Assembly: GCA_022747635.1 (NCBI GenBank)
Contig: JAKTNV010000004.1
Coordinates: forward strand, 17,980,969-18,044,968
Direction of reading: 5' to 3'
Source: Hetaerina americana
Lineage: Eukaryota; Arthropoda; Insecta; Odonata; Calopterygidae
DNA length: 64,000 nucleotides
Both the position numbers and the translations under genes were made by a program. The notes beneath the pieces were generated by a model, which saw only the letters and a list, made by a program, of their open reading frames with translations, made no database searches and had not been told where the DNA came from. Positions 1-12,719 of this stretch are shown here, piece by piece (position 1 is the first letter of the stretch; each line of letters opens with the position of its first letter).

Positions 1-600
1 TCAATTCCTCTCTCTTCCTAGCCAGGCGCTTGTAGTAATTCCGTCTTCTAATCTTGTAGACATTCCCACATTAAAAATCTTGCCAAAAACTTCGAATGTG
101 CATTCCGTGTGTCCATAATATCGAGTTCTTTAAGGTGTACCAATTCTTGTTCATGTCTTCATTCCCTCGTAGATTGTTGCACAGATCTTCCATCAATTTC
201 TTCTGGTAAAAACTCAGCTTTTTTCTCTAGTTTTCCCTGCAGTGGTTCCTTCTGTTGCGGTAGTGGAATCTTAAGCCTGTGCTCTGCGATGAGGTTCTAT
301 CAACGTCCACTCTGCGACACAGTTATTTCTTTAACATCTCGAACTATTTTCTGATTTCTTATTACGCAGTTCACATTTATATCTATTTTTTTTGGGGGGA
401 AATAATTTTATTTCTGAACAAGCCTCAATTCGCTGTCTCAATTGGATAGATTTTTTTATATTATTGTCTTGCGTAACGAGTCGGTGTATTTGTTACTTGG
501 TATCCTCAACAAGTGTCTCCTGCGTCTTCTTTTATTTAGCCTTAATCCGATGACAGCCTTCCGTTTTGATATTTTACATCGGATTAGTAATATGACATAA
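1..600. other. AT-rich flank, no gene seen
   Basis: No convincing exon is visible. On the minus strand, bases of about 1-230 can be read as short open pieces, broken by stops and ending in a basic run (RRRNYYKRLARKREE). That run loosely resembles the linker between the endonuclease and reverse transcriptase of LINE elements. The match is too short and degraded to call a family, so it is recorded only as a possible very old LINE remnant. Confidence 0.2.
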
Positions 601-725
601 AAACTTAGATATCGCAAGTTCCTAAGGCCACGATGGAGAGAAATCCACGAAACGGGAATCGAATCCACGGCATCTGGGTTAGTAGGCAAGGACGTCTTAT
701 TGCTACCGCCGAGGCTGGATTTGGT
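600..725 (-). repeat. tRNA-derived SINE-like fragment
   Basis: Read on the minus strand, bases 665-655 give GATTCGATTCC, a 10/11 match to the RNA polymerase III B-box (GGTTCRANTCC). About 45 bases upstream lies an A-box-like stretch (GGCGGTAGCAATAAGACG). This spacing is that of a tRNA promoter, but the segment does not fold into a convincing cloverleaf. A tRNA-derived SINE head is therefore more likely than a functional tRNA gene. Family boundaries cannot be set from one copy. Confidence 0.45.
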
Positions 726-2210
726 AGAAAAAGAATAACTATCGGTACTATTAATATGATTAAGAGGGTCAATTGATTTTCAATGTAGAAAAACTTCAAT
801 GCGCATTATATCTTATACGTTCGTGAACTATGTTTTTCGTATTTAATTCTTTGAAAATAGGTATGCTTTAAAATGGGCAAATGAATTAAGTTTTTTCTAT
901 TTCGGTTTCTTAAACGCGCTTCGCCAGACACTCGGGTACTCAATTGCCCCAGAAAATTTGAATTTTGTGGCTCCTTATACTGCATCGTAAACATAAAATT
1001 CTGAATTTGAATCACTCGATTGGGTTCCCCCGTGTTTGCTTACTTTTTATTGATATTTTCCTCATCAGTCACTGTTTTAATCAGAAAACTTCATTTCCGC
1101 TGCTGAGAAATTTGGATTTCTCTTTATGTTCAAACTGGATTTGTCATTTCAGTTATAATTTCAATACGTACATTTTTAGTCATTGCTAAATAAATGCTTA
1201 GTGAGAAATAGACTTGTTTTATTTGGAAATTCTCAAGTAACTCTTGAGTAACTTTCTTTTTTTGCAAATTCTTATGCCACTGTATTTTCTCGTAATATTT
1301 TTTCGTGTCATACCATGCCTCATATATCCAGTTAATTTATGTAACGATACCCAATTTCAGTCTATACGGACGAAAAGGATGGATGTAATAAATTGACAAC
1401 CGTTTACATTGTATCAATTCAACGGTTTTTTATACCTGCGCTCTGCCAGAATTTTTAGTTTACTCATGGAAGGTTCTCTGATCCATTAAAAATAAACGAA
1501 AAACTGTAATGCTCATTGCCTGAGAATTCGATTAGTCTGCGGAAATTTCGTCTCTTGCTGTAAGGTTACTAATGCGGCGGAAACATGAAAGCTCTAAAAA
1601 AATATTGCAAGAAAGAGAAAACTAGTTTATTGAATGTTGACGTAAATTAAGCCGTCGACATTCGCGGAATGTCTAAATCATCTTCTGCAGGTAGGTATTG
1701 CGTTTTCCCGGTGTCATATTTATTACTGTGCCATTTCAATTGATACCCCGATAAATGTAAATTATTCAATCGAGAAAGTACCATCGTGGCTATAGCTCAT
1801 AATGCAATGGCCCATATGAACAAAGCAACTTAACCAATTTCCTTGGTTTCCCTTTGCAAGGCAACAGATACATCAAAACTGTATAAAAATTTACGTTCAG
1901 AAAAGTCTTGTGAGATAAAAGACAGATACCGCTCTAATACCGCTTCAGAAGCTAATAGGCTATGACAAATTCTCGTAATGACAACACGTGTTTCTTGTAC
2001 TGCTTTTTTGTGTTGATATTTCTTAAATAAACGGATTTTAAACTTTCACGTGGTGACTTGGGTATTTTTAGATAAACTTTTAACTTCATTCTGTTGATAA
2101 TTAAATTGAAAGTTTATTTCTTAGTGACTAATATGCATCTACCAAGTATAGTTTAATCGTTCAAATGCCCGAATTATTTTAAAATTGACCACCATTTTCC
2201 TAATACGGCC
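726..2210. other. AT-rich non-coding DNA
   Basis: Only short chance reading frames occur here. No splice-bounded exon, RNA gene or recognisable repeat was found. Confidence 0.6.
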
Positions 2211-2252
2211 CGAAAACTCGAAAATAATCATAAGATTATTTTCGAGTTTTCG
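2211..2252. repeat. Perfect 19-bp inverted repeat, 4-nt loop
   Basis: Bases 2211-2229 are the exact reverse complement of 2234-2252, separated by ATAA. The arm reads CGAAAACTCGAAAATAATC. Pairing stops abruptly on both outer sides. A perfect 38-nt stem is far beyond chance in simple AT-rich DNA. It could be the core of a palindromic MITE, or a structured RNA element if transcribed. It is too short for a typical animal pre-miRNA. Confidence 0.85.
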
Positions 2253-5200
2253 ATGATCTCCCTTCTATAGACCAATGATATGCGCCCATGCTTAAAAAAC
2301 AAGAGGATCTTGTCGCAATTCGCCAATAAATACGCGCTCTTTCGTATTTTAATCTCTCTGTTTCCTCAAGAAGGTATCAAATACTTTATATTTCATTCAT
2401 GAGCGTTACCCCTGTAGCATGGGCTCAACTGTGAATTTGTTTATCATCTTAATGCCAAATAATTATTTCACACGGTAGTGGAAACACTCATTCATTTGTG
2501 AGGGAGTTGGTGTTGCTTATGGAACCTGTTGTGCCAATTTGATTCACTAGGGTAGGTATTCTCGGCCTGTTTGGTTTCAGAGCTCACCTCGATATGGTGT
2601 TCAAACGCTCCCAAATCCTGGATTAATCGAACTAGCCAGGCGTTTTCTCTAAAAGTTTAGAAATTCACACATTCACTGCTCCTCCAAAGGGGAACCCGTT
2701 AGAGCCATCATCGGAAGGCGCACTCCACTCATTCCTGGATAATTTAGTGCGTGTTTATAGCGATTTTACTTCATGATATTTTAACTCTAAAGGGTTATCG
2801 ACTCTTAAAGGTTCTCAAATCAAGAAAGGGAACAGAATACGTCTTGCTATTGCACCGCGCTTCCTCGGGTTAAAATATATGTCGCAGCCAAGTAAATTAC
2901 AAACTCACCTGTCGCTAAGGTGTTAAGACAGAAGCTGAGTTTCGAAGTAAAAAAATTATTGCTTTTAAGTGTGCGGCCAATATCTACCTCACTTTTGTGT
3001 TCGGGGTTTTCATTTGGCATGTGTATTAGCAAAGAGTAATATAATTCTTTAATTACACTCTCGGAAGTACACAATAAAATTATATAGCCTTTGAATTGCT
3101 CCTGCGTTACAGTTCTATCGGAGGTAACTCTTCAGTTTTAGCTTGGCTGTATGCATGGGATTGGATTACCCAAAGGTGTTAATATCGATAGGGCGTCGTT
3201 TTTGAAATTAAAGAGTGACCTCTTTCACTCTCTAACTGCTGCCAAACAATACAAATCTTATGCAAACTCTCTTTAAATAGGACTCGAATACGCACCCGCC
3301 CTTTTTTAACATAGCATTTTAACATTGCTCATAAATTGTCTCCCCTTGGTGAAAACGGAGAAATCTGTGACGTATTCCTTGAAGACTGGTGGCTTAAGGT
3401 ATAGAGTCGATATTGTCCTTGTAAAAAAAAATTAAAACAATTTGCAATCTTATGCGAGTGACAGATTTTAATTCATGTTCAAGTTTTCCCTTCATTTGAA
3501 TTTCAGCTCTCTCTCCTTTCCTCACTCTTTCGATTCGCGTTGCATCCGTCTACACAAGAGTGAACTTTCAATGTGTGATTGAAGTTTTCCGCCACGATTC
3601 TTTCAGTTTTCCATCGCGCCGGATGAGAATTCGCACATTTTCCATAAATACATCCATGTTCTATATTCATAGGGGATAGGCGTATTTCAGACATATAGTA
3701 CTTCCTTCCCAAGTCTCGGATTAGTTCGATCTCACCGAGAAAGAAACGAAGGTGACAACGAGGAAGCTGGGTAAGAAAAAACTCATTAACTTTTGCTATC
3801 AGTTGGTATTCGATTTTCTTCCTTCTCCAGGGTGAATGTTTCATCTTTTTCTTAAAAAGAGACCTGATTTAAAAAAAGGAACCTTTCCTATTGACGGGGA
3901 AACTCTATGTGATGTTTTTTTTCGTCTCCACTAGCGTCTGTTGGCAGTTATTTCGAGCGTTCTGAGGGATGAAACATGGAAGAGCACTCCGCATTGCCAA
4001 AATCGGAGTGGCAACTGGAAAATCTAGTAATGCAAAGCCGAGCGATGCTTATGTTTTCAGGGAGAGGCATCCTCGGGCTTCGACCCACCCTCGGTCTGTA
4101 CACAGGCCGGCCGGGGCGGGCGTTTGTCTCGTTATCCAGTGGCATAGCTTCCCGGATGCTTCCCCCAACCACCCCATCGTCCCCCCATCCCCATCCTCCA
4201 CTTCCTTTCAATCAAGTCCTCCAACGCCTTCCCGGAGATTCTCCTTGACCGACTTGATCCGATGTCAGTTAGCCGTCGGGATGCGCTCAAGGGGGAGACA
4301 GACCCTCTGGGAGCAAGCGCGGCCCGCGGAGGCCGCCGATCCGGATGGATTCCCTGACCACCGGAAATCGAACTAACTCTCGTTTCGATCTCTCAACTGA
4401 ATCTCCCCATCTCCACTCCTCCCAAGGATGTGTTGTCTAATGGACTTGTCGGCGCCGAAACATTGAGGTCACCGAAATTGGGAAGATTTTCCTTTTTTAT
4501 CATAATTTATCGGTGCGAATCTCTTATCGGACCTTTGCGTCTCTTTCTTCCCTGCCTAACGAGCGTTAAAATGCGTTTAGACGCAGGTGAATATGGAAAA
4601 TGAATTCTTTGGTGAATGTGTATGGAATTTTTGAGACTCGTGCCCCGAATTAAGTCCGCGATTATCTCGCTGTCAATATTCCTCGCCGTTTTACTCGTGC
4701 GTTTTCCACCAATGCTTTTCTAGTTTTCAAGGAAACCGTTGCAATTAAGGCGCCGGTCACCTAGGAGGCAGGGAAATAGTGAAACGTGTTTCTTTTCCAC
4801 ATTAGAATATTTCTTCTAAATTTACTCGGGATTTCGATCAGCAGAAAAACATGACGATGATAACCACCGAGCCTGTCGTAACGTTAAATTTTACCACTGT
4901 GAAAAACCGAACACATCTATGTACTACATTCTATACCTCAAGATGATTAGTTTTACAATATAGAACTAATAAAATTTTAACTGTGCAATCTATCCCTTAA
5001 TATCTTAGAATTAAAGTAATGTAGCGTTTTTTGTTGCACAGGTTAGTATTTCACCTCTCGGAATGGTCAAAGAATTTCCAAAATTTATATTTTACAACCA
5101 ATAATCCTGGGCTGCAAGTTTTTGGGTTAGCTCATTAATTGGCATTTTTTTTATTTTTTCGGGACTTCAAGCATGAAGGGTAAAGAATACTTATTACGAA

Positions 5201-7325
5201 ATTATTATAAACGTGTATAAACACGTGGACAAGTTTGCAAATCTCTATTTCTGAGGCCGTGTGCTCATAATAATGAAACTAAGAGTCCCATTCTTCTTTA
5301 ATGAACAAAGGTAGGTCACGATTTTTCAAGCTGATTAAGTTTTGCACTTCCATGTGTCTTTAAATATGTTAGCATCGCCGTTTAGGCATAATCCATTGGT
5401 AATTATAAAAATGTTGGTGATTTTACTCGCATATAGCAGCGCACATAAAAAATGGTAAATTGGATATTTTATGTACTTCATTCATTTGGGCTGTTACACT
5501 TTGGATTTGTGAAAAACATTTCCGAGAAATAACTAGCAATTGATTATTAGAGAATCGCCTGCTGCCTGGTAGTTTAAGTATGTGCCTAGTAGCCCTAACC
5601 ATTGTCTTTGTCGGGAAAGGTTCTTGCTATTGTGTTCGCTATTATAAACGTCTGTATCCCTCCCACTCGCGAGGCACGGAACGCATTTCAAGATTGTGTG
5701 ACCGTTGTATCCTGCAAGGTCGCTGTCGACTTGTTGGTGTTGTTTATTGCCAGTATTTTCATTACGCGATGCTTTTCTAGAAGTAATTAAGTCCGTCGCT
5801 TAATTGTTGAGTTAATCGCCATCTTCCCAGGCTCCTAGGCTGCATTGAATTAATTGGAAGATGAGGAATTAGAAAGGATTTTTGTTTAATTTGGATTGAT
5901 TTCTCTACTTTTTGTGCATCTCAATGGACATTTGTTCAATTTTAATTCGCTCCTCGCCAGATTAGAGGTCCCCAACTTCATAATTCTATTGAGGATTGAT
6001 ACATTCGAATAAATGAAAATCAGGCAAAATTGGTATAGATGAAAGTGGACACGGAATGAACAGCAATAATTGCCAGGAATTTGTAAGCCATTGCTATAAT
6101 GTTTTGTACAACACTAATAAAATCGTAAAATATTGTGCATAGACTATTTATTGATGAATTCCTAAGTACGAAAAAATATATGTACTAAGTGAAAGTAATA
6201 ACTGAGGAGTCTTTTCAGGAATAACTAGTGTATTTTAATATATTTAAAGAAATTATTATCGAAGAATAATTATATCGTATGTTGCAGGCCGACTCTCGTG
6301 TGGGTTAAGAATTTTTTCGAAGGTCCGGAGGACTAGATGTGATCCAATTTTGGCCTGTGGACTTAATTTAATGCCATGCTTGGATTTGAAATGATGAGCT
6401 GTTCTTGAGCAGTCTAAGCTGTTCCGCCATTTCTTCAAGATAGAGTACAATCGTCCCGAGTATGGAAAATTCCCGGAACTTTTTCACTTCATGTTCACCA
6501 TTCCAACTTCTAGAATCGTCCCACATGCATGTCGATCTCATACAATAAGACTTACAGATCGCGGTAAGATCATAAAATAGAGAAAATATTCTCTGTGGAT
6601 TCTGGTGCATCGCAAGGTTGTGAACATTAGTGATGGGCAAATATGTGCTTATTGTAAACGTAACTTGTAATGTAATGACCTTTTAGTCATCCATTCGGCG
6701 GATTCGGACGCGGCTTCAACTTTTCGCTCTTCCTTGATGGCAGAAGCGGAACGAATTCTCCTGTTGTGACGTCGAAAAGTTAAAAATGTCGTGAACCATA
6801 ATTTAAATCGTCGGATGAGGTCCCAATTCTGCCGGAAAGGTTGCGAGGGGGTGGACTTGATCCGGCGGGATTGCCGGCGGTTGGGCTGGGGGCCAGTGGG
6901 TCGTTTTGGCGATAAACTGAAAATTCTTTGCCCCTCTGGCATCTAGCAGCCCCATGTCATTATGCATGTGTGTAATGTACGCGTCCAATTGGAACGGGAG
7001 CCTCTTATCTCGGCCCCATTCGCTCGATTTATTCACTCCCGTCCCAGTTATTGAGATAGCACCAAGTGGAGCATCGCTTAAACATCTAGAGTCAGCCATT
7101 CGCACGTTGCACACGGAGCTCGAGGAAATCTAGTTTAATAATAGGTCTCTCGAAAATCTTTTGCAATTATACATATCCATTTCTAAAATCTTTTTTTTTC
7201 ATTACCTGGCGCTTATTGATTAAGGAGGCAGTTTAAAAATGACAAGCATTGGAAAGCCTCACTGCGTACTCTAGATTGCATTAATATGTCATCAACTCGG
7301 CAAATATTGTACCGTATATCTTTCC
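2253..7325. other. Mostly AT-rich non-coding DNA with a GC-rich patch at 3.95-4.4 kb
   Basis: A GC-rich patch at about 3950-4440 opens overlapping frames on both strands. None shows a domain, codon bias or splice context, so I take them as compositional. A small hairpin with six-base arms sits near 5205-5220 (ACGTGT/ACACGT). Nothing else in this stretch supports a gene. Confidence 0.5.
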
Positions 7326-7334
7326 ATGGCGGGC

Positions 7335-7410
7335 CGAGGTAGTCAGTAGTAGACGACAGGCCATCCTGATTACTCAGAGACTGCGGGTTCTAATCCCGTC
7401 AAGTTTTTTA
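7335..7410 (+). repeat. tRNA-derived SINE-like fragment
   Basis: Bases 7386-7396 read GGTTCTAATCC, a 10/11 match to the pol III B-box. It is preceded at tRNA-like distance by an A-box-like GAGGTAGTCAGTAGTAG and followed by CCG, as in a T-arm. No acceptor stem closes the structure, so a tRNA gene is unlikely. The arrangement resembles the minus-strand element near 0.65 kb. Confidence 0.45.
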
Positions 7411-10110
7411 AGTTACATTTTGCCTTGAAATATAAACCTTAGAATCATCACCTCAAATTGAAAGGCACACGACTCTGCATAAAATTTTTAAATTTTTTTT
7501 ATTCGGTTTAATACTATAAAAGTGTAGTATTTTTACTGAGAATATGTTGCATCTTCCGAAAGAATTTCCCAAGCTGAATAGGAGTGCCTGTAGTTACATA
7601 AGGCAGGGTGCTTTCAGTTCACCGCCGAACTGGTGCCTTTGAAATTTTAGCACTTTTATGGTTAATATCTCGCGTCCGTCATGAGTTCAAAACAACAAGT
7701 GTGGCCAGAATACATTTGGCGAATGTGGCACGGGATGCTTATCTAAGTCATGGCTCTATTTGGAGGAGAGCAGAGGGGTAACATGGAAATCCACTCCGAC
7801 TCTGCATCCCAGTTTTTTGTTGCTACCGAGATATCATGCTAACGGCAAGTTCAGTTTCCAGGAAAAGGAGCATGCACTTCCGATGCATCACAGTTTTCTA
7901 GGTTTAATGTAACTGAGCGTCTTCTCTAGATTTCCCCCTTAGTGTGCATCTTTTGGGAATCTATTTATTTAACTACTTTTCTCCTCAACATTCTTGGCTA
8001 AATTTGAGTCGCTGTTGTACCTGGTAGGTCTTGTTCTTACGCCTTGCCATTTGGGATTTTGGCTCACTAAGGTTTTATTTTGTGCATTAAATTCAAAGAA
8101 AGAAAAGCCGCTCTATCATTAAACGTTGCTACGAGCAAATGGAGAACGTCTTTCCATGATAAAAATCCTAAGGCCGGAGCGAATCGAAGCTTGCATTGAG
8201 AAAATTGCGAATCGAAATATCGGACTGCAGGGAAAAGTTAAGGAAGTGTACTCGGGAAAGTCAAATGAAAACCGAACACCCGCCGTAACACACAGTCCGC
8301 TACAGGTTAGAAGCTGGGTTTTTACGTGTCGAGGCTGCTATCGTTGTGGTAGGAAATCTACGTAGTGACAACTCAAAGGCGCTCGCAGTTGCTGGGTTAT
8401 AGCTTCGTTGGTGATCGGACTGGTTGTTGTAGCGGGTGTTCAGTTTTCATTTGATTGCCTTTCATATATTACCTTAAGAGTTGGCGCAGAGTGTACCTTT
8501 TCGCACGACAGATGCGATTACAGCAGTAACAAGCATCCGATGCCGCTCTTTAATATGTCTGATGCCTAAACTGCTGGATGAGGCCTATGATCAAGTCACC
8601 AATGTTCTCTAAGTATCTGGTGTTTTCTGTTTTACGTCTTTTGAGCCCAACATTCGTTGCACTGTTTTATCCTTTTATCCGATGTCAAGTGTCTCAATGA
8701 GCTAATCACAAGCTTGAATGAGGCAATCTCTCGTTCTTTCCTAAATCCTTTTTCTGATCTTTTTGTGATTCATTCTGTGGTGTTGACCCCGGTGCTTTTG
8801 TGAATTAGATTTTGTGACTTTTGCTCTTTTTGAGGCTCCATTTATGGTTAGTGTAGTCATGTGTAGAGTGACGTAACCACTCCCCTCTACCCCTTCCGTC
8901 AAAAAACGAACGCAATTTGATTATAAATACGGAATTAAGGAAAACGTTTATGCTCAATCATCTTGAATTTTTGAGTTATCCAATGCAGACGTACGGCGCT
9001 TTGCAATCCTCCGCTTGAGTGTGTGACAGAGGACGATTAATTCGGTGATGTTAGTACCAGAAATCAAAAATAGAGTTAAAACATAAAAATAAATACTCTG
9101 CTAAGATTTAACCTTTCGTTTAAATTAACGTGAACGTGAGGAGCGTTCGAGTGGTACTCGTACTTGATATTGAGCCATTTCCTTTTGAAGTTGTTTTCCC
9201 CACCTAAGAGGAATTAAATATCGAGAAAAAAGACTAAAAATGCGAAATATGAGTAATGTTGCTCCTTCACCGTTCCTCGCCAGTTTCGATGTGTTCTATG
9301 AAAAGTTCTCACTCCTAGAACTTCTTTGTCATTTGTTTGATTCATCCATTTGATCTTAATTTACCTATATGTACTGTTTTTTCATTTCTTCCAACAATCT
9401 TTCCTCTACTTCTATGATCTAGCATACGAAGAGAAGTCGTTCTCCAAGTATTTTCGGAATTCGAGAATTATATTTTGAACCATGTCCAGAAAGTGATTTT
9501 TGTTTAGATATAATTCTTGCCTCGAGTAGTCCTGTAAATCATGAATAATCACATTTTCCTCTTCGGGCTATTTATTTATTGCTACGTAAAGTAGTCTCTT
9601 CTCTTAAGAACAATGATAAACGTTAATCCAATTGACAAGAGTACTTCATGTTCCACCTCCATGTTTACCACCCACTTCTAACCTCTGGCGTCCAGATTGT
9701 CTTCCATCCCATTCCCAGCCCCCACCATGGTTCGCATGAAACGACGCACTGAAGTAAACAAGCCCCGGCGTGGAACACGAAAAAAATCTCCTCGCGGAAA
9801 TACTAGAGTGATGGTAGAAAAAATTTGAAGAATGCCTTCTATTACTAGAAGATAAATATTTAAGTGTGTTTCAGAAGTTATTACTGTAATGGATGGCTCA
9901 ATAACCGTGGAATAATTGTTGATTCTTAATTAATGACGATGCCCATCACTCAAATAAAATATCATGGGCTTGAGTAAAGACTTTCTGAATGGTCGGATAC
10001 TAGGAGTAGTTATAGATGGTGTTAGATCTAATGTAGTGGTAATCACGTCTTGTGTTCCCAAGATAAGTATAATTGATCGCTTTTATTCCTAGTTAACGTT
10101 AACAACAATC
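7411..10110. other. AT-rich non-coding DNA
   Basis: A 79-codon frame at 8126-8365 has no recognisable domain and no splice context. Nothing else is interpretable. Confidence 0.5.
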
Positions 10111-10114
10111 ACTC

Positions 10115-10240
10115 CGTAGGTACCTGAGTATGACGCCGTAGCGTCGAAACTAGTCGTACCTGTAATAAAGTGGAGGATTGGAACAAAGTGTTTCTTTTTC
10201 ATTTATTAAAATGAACTTCCACAAAGTTGAGGCTGAAACT
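10115..10240 (+). repeat. Possible retroelement 3' end
   Basis: The stretch with GACGCCGTAGCGTCGAAAC, then AATAAAGTGGAGG and a T-rich tail, looks like the terminal region of a retroelement. The word TTCCACAAAGT (about 10218-10228) recurs on the minus strand just outside the LINE tail near 12.75 kb. Shared tail-flanking sequence suggests a common repeat. No full family can be delimited. Confidence 0.3.
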
Positions 10241-10254
10241 ATTGAACTAAAAAT

Positions 10255-11130
10255 CACTCCGTAGTTAATAGTAAGATGCGTTCATTTGCCGGTGATGCAG
10301 TAGTCTACAGAGATACGTAATCCTGAGGATGGACTAGCTTTAACAGATGGCCTAAATGCCATACAACGCTGGAGCGACACTTGGCTATTAGAATTAAACT
10401 TTGAAAAGTGCGCGGTGGTGAATGAATGGATAAAGTGCAGTTCCCTCCCGAACGACTACTGCATCGTGAACATCGAAATAGAATGTGTATACTTGATTTA
10501 ACTAACTTAGGCGTTACCCTCAGTCACGGCCTGTCCTTGGTGAAACATACAGGAAGTATGTGGACATGCTAACAAAGAATTAAAATTTATTTGGAGAGTT
10601 CTGGGTAACTCTGATGAAAAGGTCATAGAGAAATGTTATCTTTCACTGGTTAGGCCTAATTTAGAATATGATGCTAGTATATGGGATCCTCATAAAATTG
10701 GATTTATTGCTGAATTAGATCGCGTGCGACGTAGAGGAGCCAGATTTGTAAAACTTAGTTATGGAAAACTGAGTTGGGTATCGAGATGAATAGAAGTGGG
10801 TTGAGAATCGCTCGCGGAGAGAAGGTTAAATTAAAGATTAAATCTTTTGCATAAATAAGAAGGATATTTCTCTGGCAATTGTGTAGAAAATGTATTCTTA
10901 GCACTATCGTACTACAGTAGGAGAGATCCCGTCAATAAAATTCGAGGGTTTAAGTGTAGAGCAGATAGATTTAAGATGTATTTTTTCCTAAAAACGACTA
11001 GGGTTCAAAATGAAGTCCGACCGCGCCAGGAAGGAAAGGTATTTAGGGTCAAGGACAGTCTTATGCAATCACCCACTGCCACACACCCTGGCGATGGCTT
11101 GAGGTTAATATCTAAATAAAATTAATAAAA
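10255..11130 (+). mobile_element. Decayed CR1-like LINE, 3' half (reverse transcriptase to C-terminus)
   Basis: Broken + strand frames follow the usual LINE order. An altered YADD-box region (FAGDAVVYRD) comes first, then a GVTLS motif, LVRPNLEYDASIWDPH, and the basic RRRGARFVK block. A LAERRLN..RLNLLHK segment and a Phe/Arg-rich C-terminal tail follow. Stops and frameshifts lie throughout, so it is dead and 5'-truncated. The 3' end near 11090-11130 (CACACCCTGGCGATGGCTTG followed by AT-rich sequence) recurs at 18.3 kb and, inverted, at 12.8 kb. The motif order fits the CR1/Jockey-group non-LTR retrotransposons; the exact clade needs alignment. Confidence 0.8.
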
Positions 11131-11433
11131 TATACTATTAAAAAGTGAATAGATGATCGCATATGCTGCCCTGAAGATTTTGAAAACTGAAATCTGAAAA
11201 AAAAATACTGTAAGCATTATAAAAATTTGCAAATAATTTATGACGAAGCTGTTAGCGGTTGAAAATTAAAATTTTAATTTTCATATTTAAAACGGATTTG
11301 TTAATCTCATGCAAAACACCTTTAAATTTTTGATCCATTACTGAGAGTATGGTTAAAAAGTACATAGTCCGTGCGTGGAGTGCATATGCCCCAACACGTT
11401 CTTTCCTGGTAATCAATGAATCTATTATACTGA

Positions 11434-11739
11434 ATGAAAAGAACGGATATCAGAGAATATTATTCTACTTACAGTGGCAGAGAGCATGGAATATGTCAGT
11501 TTTTTCGTAACATTTTAATGGGGCTTTGCTCGGGACTTGGCGTTTCTATGCCCGTTGGACAAACGATATTTAATAGGCTCTGGTTATTAATGAAGATCTT
11601 TGCAACTAGCTACATCATATTTAAAGAATTTGAAAAATTAAACCTAACCTACAGGAAATTATACTTGTATTGCATTGAAGTGGGCATTATTGTATTTTTC
11701 CCAGTTGAACGTCCTATTTTGTCAAGTATTTGGAACTAA
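11434..11739 (+). other. Unassigned 101-codon open frame
   Basis: This ATG-initiated frame lies directly after the dead LINE. It shows a hydrophobic, Phe/Leu/Ile-rich composition typical of translated AT-rich DNA and no known domain. Chance is the simplest explanation, though repeat-derived sequence is possible. Confidence 0.1.
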
Positions 11740-11774
11740 TCTTTATTATTTATGGGTAGCCAAAATACTTTTGG

Positions 11775-11905
11775 TGGAGAGTAGTGTTGAGGTGAGAACT
11801 CTTACCTGTAGGGGGAAGGTCAGTGGTTCAAATCCGGATAATATCTCTGGAAACCCTCCGGCAGACTCGGAATTTACACCTTTTGTGGGCATTAGACGTT
11901 TCAGA
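11775..11905 (+). repeat. tRNA-derived SINE-like fragment
   Basis: GGTTCAAATCC at 11825-11835 matches the pol III B-box at every position (GGTTCRANTCC). It is followed by GGATAATATCTCTGG. The same post-B-box sequence, with three changes, follows the box at 17933, so the two are copies of one SINE-type family. The upstream A-box is degraded. Confidence 0.55.
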
Positions 11906-12700
11906 AAACCCAAAGGATGCAATGGGAAAGAGGACGTAATATCGCTGCGATACGCATTTTCATGATTTCCCAGACCCTTAAAAAGACTAGTAGTAATTTC
12001 GCCTTATCAAGCCTGTCGCTGTGTTGATATCAAGATGGACGTCGATTATTCATGTTTTCTATTCCACTTTGTACGCTGTAAACATGACATTAGAACCTAC
12101 AGGCTTAAATTTCGTAAAGCCTAGGGATGGCAAAAAATACAATTATCCATGTCAGTTATTATTTTGTACAGTATTTAAACGCTGTTGGCTGCGATTTCTA
12201 CGCTTTTGTACGCTGGATAGTGAACGCAATGAGTTTCACACTTAAATTCGTCAAAAACACTCCTTCACACGTATTTATCAAAATCTTCGCCTACACGAAT
12301 ATCTGTTAGACCTCAGTATCGCTTTGTCTTGGGTAGTGAGATAGATGCCTTGGCTCCAAATGGTGCTAGAGACTAGTGACATTTATTTAGTCATGCCCCT
12401 TCTCGTTGTTGTAGCGTTAGTTAACTATTTCCGCGCTCATCCCATATTGCTTACATTTTCTTTAATTTTACTGTGTTACTCTTTTTAATTAACCTGAACG
12501 AGTCAATGTTTGTTGGCGGTAGTTTTTGAAGCCAAATTATATTACATATTCAAGTCTACTGCACTTGCATCCATCGTCTCTAGCAAAATATTTTGTCTGC
12601 TTTAGTCAGCTCATCTCTTCTTCTGAGGGTAACTTCATTTTATTTCTCACCGGTGGACAAATGGGGAAAGTATATTTTGTTTGTCGAAGAGAATAGGAAT
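11906..12700. other. AT-rich non-coding DNA
   Basis: Nothing beyond short chance frames was found between the SINE-like fragment and the inverted LINE tail. Confidence 0.5.
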
Positions 12701-12719
12701 TGTGGTGGAGAACACTAAA

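Noticed and set aside
5300..5320. HR3/ROR-type site around TAGGTCA at 5312, with others near 37523 and 59549
   Set aside because: The 7-mer is expected several times by chance and the AT-rich 5' extension is imperfect at each site.
7335..7410. Functional tRNA gene
   Set aside because: A- and B-box-like sequences are present but acceptor and anticodon stems do not close. A SINE head is the better reading.
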